A stretch of 41,409 bases of DNA. Source: Clostridia bacterium (GTDB lineage Bacteria; Bacillota; Clostridia; Christensenellales; Aristaeellaceae). The notes beneath the pieces are model-generated. The model was given only the letters and a program-made list of their open reading frames with translations, was not told where the DNA came from and did not search any database. Below, one piece after another: positions 35,555-41,409 of the stretch (position 1 is its first letter; each line of letters opens with the position of its first letter). A program made the position numbers and the translations under genes. The stretch is taken from positions 1-41,409 of the forward strand of contig JAFYLS010000066.1 of the NCBI GenBank assembly GCA_017550035.1, given 5' to 3'.

Positions 35555-36400
35555 ATGCATATCGGTGTCATCGGCGGACTGAATCTGGACATTCTGGGCT
35601 TTCCGCATCAGGAACTCCGCCTGCACGATTCCAACCCCGGCCATGTGACCATGTGCGCTGGCGGTGTGGGCCACAATATCGGCGTACAGCTGACCAAACT
35701 GGGCCACAGCGTTACCATGCTGACTGCCATAGGCAACGATTCCCAGGCGCTGCTGCTGGCCAATTTGTGCCGTGCAGAGAACATTGACCTTTCCTGTGCG
35801 CTGAAAGTGAACGCACCCACCTGCACCTATCTTTGCCTGCACGATCACACAGGCGATATGTATTGTGCACTCAATGACATGCAGGCCGTGGACTGCCTCA
35901 CGCCTGACGCCATCAAGGATACCCTGCCCATGCTCAGCAGCTGCGAATTGTGCGTCATGGATGCCAATCCGCCCGCTGAAACGCTGCTGTATGCAGCACA
36001 AAACCTGAAGATGCCTATCTTTGCGGATGCCGTCAGCGCATTCAAGTGTCAAAAGCTTCTGCCGCTGCTTCCCTCCATCACCGCCATCAAGCCCAACCTG
36101 ATGGAAGCCGAAGCCATGACCGGCGAAAAAGATCCGGAAAAGGCTGCCAAAGTGCTGCTGGATAGCGGCGTACAGCAGGTATTTATCTCCATGGGAAAAG
36201 ACGGCGTGTTCTATGCCGATCATTTCACATCCGGTCAGGTCCCTGCCATCGCGCTGCCCGAAGGCACACCACTTACCGGTGCAGGCGACTGTCTGTGCGC
36301 AGGCTTGATCGACGGGCTTCTTTCCCGCATGAACACCCACGACATTGCACAGCTGGGTGTAAGAACCGCCTACCATATGCTGAGCAAACAGAGCAGATAA
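35555..36400 (+). CDS. psuK: PfkB-family pseudouridine kinase-like protein
   Basis: Phosphorylates a ribosyl substrate, probably pseudouridine, to the 5'-phosphate used by PsuG. 281 residues. PfkB fold: GGLNLDILG near the start, PGHVTMCAGGVGHNIGVQL (the PsuK-like GGVGxN motif), DANP and FADAVSAFKCQKL in the middle, and PLTGAGDCLCAGLIDG with the catalytic Asp in GAGD at the C-terminus. The SAFKCQKL motif and GGVGHN favour pseudouridine over adenosine or fructose 6-phosphate kinases. AAGGAGG lies seven bases before the ATG. psuG lies 15 kb away (19654), so the two steps are in separate operons. Confidence 0.85.
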   Translation: MHIGVIGGLNLDILGFPHQELRLHDSNPGHVTMCAGGVGHNIGVQLTKLGHSVTMLTAIGNDSQALLLANLCRAENIDLSCALKVNAPTCTYLCLHDHTGDMYCALNDMQAVDCLTPDAIKDTLPMLSSCELCVMDANPPAETLLYAAQNLKMPIFADAVSAFKCQKLLPLLPSITAIKPNLMEAEAMTGEKDPEKAAKVLLDSGVQQVFISMGKDGVFYADHFTSGQVPAIALPEGTPLTGAGDCLCAGLIDGLLSRMNTHDIAQLGVRTAYHMLSKQSR

Positions 36401-36415
36401 AGGAGCAAACCTTTC

Positions 36416-38751
<2,336 letters not shown>

Positions 38752-38752
38752 A

Positions 38753-38783
38753 AACAAAAAACCCGGACAAATCCGGGTTTTTT
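38753..38783. terminator. Bidirectional terminator after mnmA
   Basis: ACCCGGA (38761-38767) pairs with TCCGGGT (38772-38778), with A and T runs flanking it. It also ends the convergent padR-DUF2812 operon. Confidence 0.92.
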
Positions 38784-38786
38784 ATT

Positions 38787-39326
38787 TTATTCAATCACAG
38801 CGCCTTCTTCGCGCAGCTTTTTGTATGTCTGGTACATTCTCCACAAACCCGCTGCACAGACCCCGCTAATGAACAGATTAGTTAAACCAATCACATTGAC
38901 GCTGCTGTTGAAATAGAACATCAGCCATGTGTTATACAAGCCAAAGTAGAGATTGGCAGCCCCTACGACACCCATCAACCGCATCAGCCGTTTCATGTAC
39001 TTCATCCGGGAAGCACGGTCGGAATACAGTTCGAACTCGCCCAATTCTTTGGGACGTGCGAAGTACACCCAATGTAAACAACGTGCAGTAACGCAGGCAC
39101 CCGTTTCCTCCATAAAAGCAAGGTAGTTAATCGTATCGGGATGGTTAAACCCCTTTTCCAACAGTTCCAAGCGGATGTGGTATGCGCCCTTTTCGCAGCT
39201 TTCAAACTCAAACTTGCCAATGCCCACATGAATCAGTTTCCAGCCCTGATCAGCCATCTCGTTGAGCCATTTTTCCTCTTCTTCCACCTTTGTGATAGGA
39301 AAGACCTTGCGTACGATTTTTCTCAT
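38787..39326 (-). CDS. DUF2812 membrane protein
   Basis: A 179-residue protein of the DUF2812 family. The N-terminal motif EEEEKWLNEMADQGWKLIHVGIGKFEFE is the family signature; a soluble region follows, and two hydrophobic helices lie near the C-terminus (about residues 114-132 and 141-162). DUF2812 genes typically follow padR in Firmicutes and respond to antimicrobials, but their biochemical role is unknown. The ATG overlaps the padR stop by four bases (ATGA), so the two are translationally coupled and share the padR promoter. Confidence 0.88.
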   Translation of the reverse strand: MRKIVRKVFPITKVEEEEKWLNEMADQGWKLIHVGIGKFEFESCEKGAYHIRLELLEKGFNHPDTINYLAFMEETGACVTARCLHWVYFARPKELGEFELYSDRASRMKYMKRLMRLMGVVGAANLYFGLYNTWLMFYFNSSVNVIGLTNLFISGVCAAGLWRMYQTYKKLREEGAVIE

Positions 39327-39634
39327 GATTCTACTCCCCCTACTTCTTTTCCGTTTTCCACCAGTTCACACAGCCGTCTGTATTCTGCCTGCAGCACTTC
39401 ACGTCCAAGAGCTGTGATGCAGTATTCCTTTTTTCTTGGATCCGTACCGGGCAGCGCCTCAATCCATCCCTTGTCCAGCAGCGTATTGAGCGCACCGTAC
39501 AGCGTACCCGCCGCCAGCTTAACCCGCCCGTTGGACATCTTTTCCACATTCTGCATGATACCGTAGCCATGCATGGGTGCAAGCAGGCTCAGCAGGATGT
39601 AATACACCGCTTCAGTCAATACGATATATGCCAC
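39323..39634 (-). CDS. PadR family transcriptional regulator
   Basis: A 103-residue winged-helix repressor of the small PadR-s2 type. LTEAVYYILLSLLAPMHGYGIMQ is the first part of the DNA-binding domain; GTLYGALNTLLDKGWIE holds the recognition helix and the KKEYCITALGREVL wing follows. The start is GTG 39634, five bases after a perfect GGAGGTGA (39640-39647); a longer form from the ATG at 39649 would bury that site. PadR proteins bind palindromes in their own promoter and release them on ligand binding. Two identical palindromes lie over the promoter here, so autorepression is very likely. The gene is coupled to DUF2812. Confidence 0.92.
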   Translation of the reverse strand: MAYIVLTEAVYYILLSLLAPMHGYGIMQNVEKMSNGRVKLAAGTLYGALNTLLDKGWIEALPGTDPRKKEYCITALGREVLQAEYRRLCELVENGKEVGGVES

Positions 39635-39639
39635 GAAAA

Positions 39640-39647
39640 TCACCTCC
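39640..39647 (-). promoter_or_regulatory. Ribosome binding site fixing a GTG start of padR
   Basis: GGAGGTGA on the minus strand, complementary to the 16S 3' end, five bases before GTG 39634. Confidence 0.85.
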
Positions 39648-39663
39648 ATTTATCGGCATCCGT

Positions 39664-39706
39664 TATATCGACCTCCGATATATTCATTATATCGGCAGAC
39701 GATATA
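39664..39706. promoter_or_regulatory. Two identical PadR operator palindromes
   Basis: TATATCG-N5-CGATATA occurs at 39664-39682 and again at 39688-39706. Their centres are 24 bp apart. The second site covers the -10 and spacer of the padR promoter, the first covers the transcript start. A further single half-site CGATATA lies at 39622-39628 inside the gene. Confidence 0.85.
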
Positions 39707-39714
39707 TTTGTCAA
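39686..39714 (-). promoter_or_regulatory. Consensus promoter of padR-DUF2812
   Basis: On the minus strand TTGACA (39714-39709) and TATAAT (39691-39686) are exactly 17 bp apart. It is a full sigma-A consensus and would be very strong unless repressed. Confidence 0.92.
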
Positions 39715-39724
39715 CCCCTTTGCA

Positions 39725-39758
39725 ATAAAAAAACCGCTTTTTTTCGGCGGTTTTTTTC
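39725..39758. terminator. Terminator between the HAD gene and padR promoter
   Basis: AACCGC (39732-39737) pairs with GCGGTT (39747-39752), with A and T runs on the flanks. It ends minus-strand transcripts of the YjjG-like gene before the padR promoter. Confidence 0.82.
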
Positions 39759-39769
39759 AACGGGTTTCT

Positions 39770-40453
39770 TTACAGAATATTTCGGATCTCGTCCAGACTG
39801 TGCACCACATAATCAGCCATGCAATTTTCCGGCACAGGCAGCTTGTCATGGTTGTACCAGATGGTCTTCAACCCGCAGGTTCTGCCGCCCTCAATATCGG
39901 CGGACAAACTGTCGCCGATAATCACGCACTCACCGGGTGAAATACCTTCCATGGCGGCAAAACAGCCGTCAAAGAACGCTTTGGCAGGCTTATTGGCCCC
40001 CATCATCTCGGAGGAAAATACTGCCCGGATATAGGGCATCATGCCGGCCTTTTCCAGACGCTTTACCTGACGGAACTGACGGGCATTGCTGGCTACATAC
40101 AGCGGATACTTTTCATAAAGATACCTGAGCAGCTCCAGCGCTCCCGTCACATGCTCCGCACCCTCACCCACGCAGCGCTGGAACACTTCTTCCATGGCAG
40201 GACCTTCGTTTTCATCCATATCCAGCGCCCGCAGAATGCGGCGAAAGCGCTGCTCATGCAATTCTTCCCGGGTAAGCAGCCCCTTTTCCATCTCTTTCCA
40301 GATGGCGTTGTTCTCCCGTTCAAACACGGCATACATGCTGTCCTGATAGACAAAGCCGCACTGCTCCATAGCTTCCTTCAGCGATACTCTGGCGCACTCG
40401 TTAAAGTCCAGCAGGGTATTATCCACATCCAGTAAAATAGCTTTGATGTTCAT
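39770..40453 (-). CDS. HAD hydrolase, YjjG-type nucleotidase
   Basis: A 227-residue HAD-superfamily phosphatase with a helical (C1) cap. ILLDVDNTLLDF contains the nucleophile Asp9 and Asp11, YVASNAR is motif II, GANKPAKAFFDG motif III and IIGDSLSADIEGG motif IV. The VDNTLLDFN opening with Asn after Asp11 is typical of YjjG/YfnB 5'-nucleotidases that act on non-canonical pyrimidine monophosphates. The start follows GGAGTGA, six bases after the stop of the membrane-protein gene, so they are co-transcribed. Substrate assignment is by family only. Confidence 0.87.
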   Translation of the reverse strand: MNIKAILLDVDNTLLDFNECARVSLKEAMEQCGFVYQDSMYAVFERENNAIWKEMEKGLLTREELHEQRFRRILRALDMDENEGPAMEEVFQRCVGEGAEHVTGALELLRYLYEKYPLYVASNARQFRQVKRLEKAGMMPYIRAVFSSEMMGANKPAKAFFDGCFAAMEGISPGECVIIGDSLSADIEGGRTCGLKTIWYNHDKLPVPENCMADYVVHSLDEIRNIL

Positions 40454-40459
40454 CTTTCG

Positions 40460-41251
40460 TCACTCCAAACTGATTCTTTCCACCCGGAAACGGATACTGA
40501 AGCGTGCATCCTCACCCAAAGCCAGCCGGACGCCATCCTGCGTAACAGACGCAAACTGTGCTTCATCCCAGTCGCACTCGCAGTACACCTTGACGCCATA
40601 CAATGTGAAGTCGTGGTCAGCAAAACTCATCTGCGCCGTACGCGCATTTATGCGCGGAATGCTGCCGTCCCAAAGATGCAAATCGGCAAGTGCCATCACA
40701 ATGCGCCGCATTTCGGTCTGATAACCGTCAAACAATCCTTCGACCTGCACATCCATATCAAACGCCACACTTTGCACGCAGCCATCCTGCAGCGTATAGG
40801 AAAGGGAAACCGGCTCACTTGCCATCACATCTATGACCATCACGTTATAAGGCAGATCGTTTTCCGTATAATAGGCACCATCCTCCCGGAGCAGTTCATC
40901 CATCCGCGCAGACATATCCCGCTCCCCCATTGTCACAGCATCCGCCCGGACAATGGCGTTGTAATTCTCCGCAAACTGCTCAAGGGTCAACGCTCCCCGG
41001 TTCGGAGGCAGCCATCTTGTGAGATATGCACCCCGATGGCACACAAGCGTAAACACAAGCAGCAACACCCCAAGCAGCGCACTCAGCCTTTTTTGCATGA
41101 TGCTGCGGGAAGCAAAATGCAGTTCGTTCAGATCATCCCAGGAAGTGCACTCCCGCTCCAGATAGCGTTTCCGCGCCCGGTACATGCAAAGGATGCTGAC
41201 CGGGAATACATTGCATCCCATCCCGAAAAAGATCGCTTTCCCCGTGCGCAC
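40460..41251 (-). CDS. Membrane protein of unknown function, start uncertain
   Basis: A protein of up to about 263 residues counted from GTG 41251; other starts (ATG 41221 or an upstream frame) are possible. It has a hydrophobic stretch near the N-terminus (AIFFGMGCNVFPVSILCMYR), then a polar region, a second helix (LSALLGVLLLVFTLVC) and an external domain of about 165 residues, which reads like an all-beta or mixed fold and matches no family I know. Directly upstream in another frame is a truncated MerR gene, with only seven bases between the MerR stop and this GTG. It may be the C-terminal half of a broken gene or an independent gene with a poor start. It precedes the YjjG-like gene by six bases. 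Confidence 0.6.
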   Translation of the reverse strand: MRTGKAIFFGMGCNVFPVSILCMYRARKRYLERECTSWDDLNELHFASRSIMQKRLSALLGVLLLVFTLVCHRGAYLTRWLPPNRGALTLEQFAENYNAIVRADAVTMGERDMSARMDELLREDGAYYTENDLPYNVMVIDVMASEPVSLSYTLQDGCVQSVAFDMDVQVEGLFDGYQTEMRRIVMALADLHLWDGSIPRINARTAQMSFADHDFTLYGVKVYCECDWDEAQFASVTQDGVRLALGEDARFSIRFRVERISLE

Positions 41252-41258
41252 CTGCCCT

Positions 41259-41408
41259 TCACGGATCGAAAAGCTGCTGCACATCCTCATCGCTGTAATC
41301 GCGATAGCCATTGGGCAGCCGGCCCGGACACAGCAAGCCTTCCTGCTCATAAAAACGCACGTTGGCCCGCTGAAGACAGGTCTTTTCTTCTACCTGACGG
41401 ATATTCAT
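41259..41408 (-). pseudogene. Truncated MerR-type regulator at the window edge
   Basis: Starting at ATG 41408, 49 residues read MNIRQVEEKTCLQRANVRF, then the wing LPNGYRDYSDEDVQQL, a clear MerR winged-helix N-terminus. It stops at TGA 41259-41261, before the helices and dimerisation region expected after QQL. The reading frame of the membrane protein begins just beyond in a different frame. Thus either a deletion or frameshift destroyed the gene, or a +1 shift joins the two. The ribosome binding site is outside the window. The loss of the effector half makes it unlikely to act as a normal regulator. Confidence 0.6.
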
Positions 41409-41409
41409 A

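Overview
The window is a gene-dense chromosomal segment (about 57% GC by eye) of a Gram-positive anaerobe of the class Clostridia. The basis for this is the gene content: a yabM-yabN-hup-yabO block, HemZ, GerMN-type and SpoVB-like proteins, a DUF1385-prmC-prfA operon, PadR-DUF2812 and ECF-FolT genes, a TM1266-type hydrogenase-system regulator, and extended -10 / AAAGGAG signals. It resembles Christensenellales-type gut or rumen lineages, but that is an inference and not shown. No rRNA, tRNA, CRISPR array, prophage or insertion sequence was recognised.

Layout, left to right. (1) 1-2216: end of a glycogen-synthesis gene, then glgA with its own promoter nested in the upstream terminator, and a small membrane protein. 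(2) 2286-5907: a two-gene heterodimeric ABC exporter on the minus strand. (3) 5981-7550: a long structured leader, a TM1266-type regulator and an orphan NitT/TauT-like binding protein. (4) 7563-13692: a secreted putative cysteine hydrolase, gpmI with a zinc-ribbon membrane protein, galM, and a PII-like protein paired with a CPA2 antiporter. (5) 13683-20615: rpmE under a palindromic operator candidate, then a seven-gene operon DUF1385-prmC-prfA-dtd-MBL hydrolase-hemZ-psuG.

(6) 20594-29875, minus strand: gyrB-gyrA, then yabM-yabN-hup-yabO and a secreted protein. (7) 29997-33832: GerMN protein, a secreted protein with a six-copy 12-residue repeat, and folT-nth. (8) 33854-38783: mscL with a zinc ribbon, then queA-psuK-(HAD::tmk fusion)-mnmA. 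(9) 38761-41409, minus strand: padR-DUF2812 behind a consensus promoter carrying two identical palindromes, a YjjG-like HAD phosphatase, a membrane protein, and a truncated MerR gene at the window edge.

Most of the content is housekeeping: translation termination and tRNA modification (prmC, prfA, dtd, queA, mnmA, rpmE, yabO), topology (gyrAB, hup), carbohydrate metabolism (glgA, gpmI, galM) and nucleotide metabolism (psuG, psuK, tmk, yabN). The most unusual items are the in-frame HAD-thymidylate kinase fusion, the histone-H1-like tail on glycogen synthase, the unassigned leader with a possible attenuator before the TM1266-type gene, the PadR double operator, the rpmE palindrome, and the MerR fragment running out of frame into a membrane-protein gene. 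No wholly new multi-gene system is evident; the PII-like/antiporter pair and the leader/regulator/binding-protein unit come closest.
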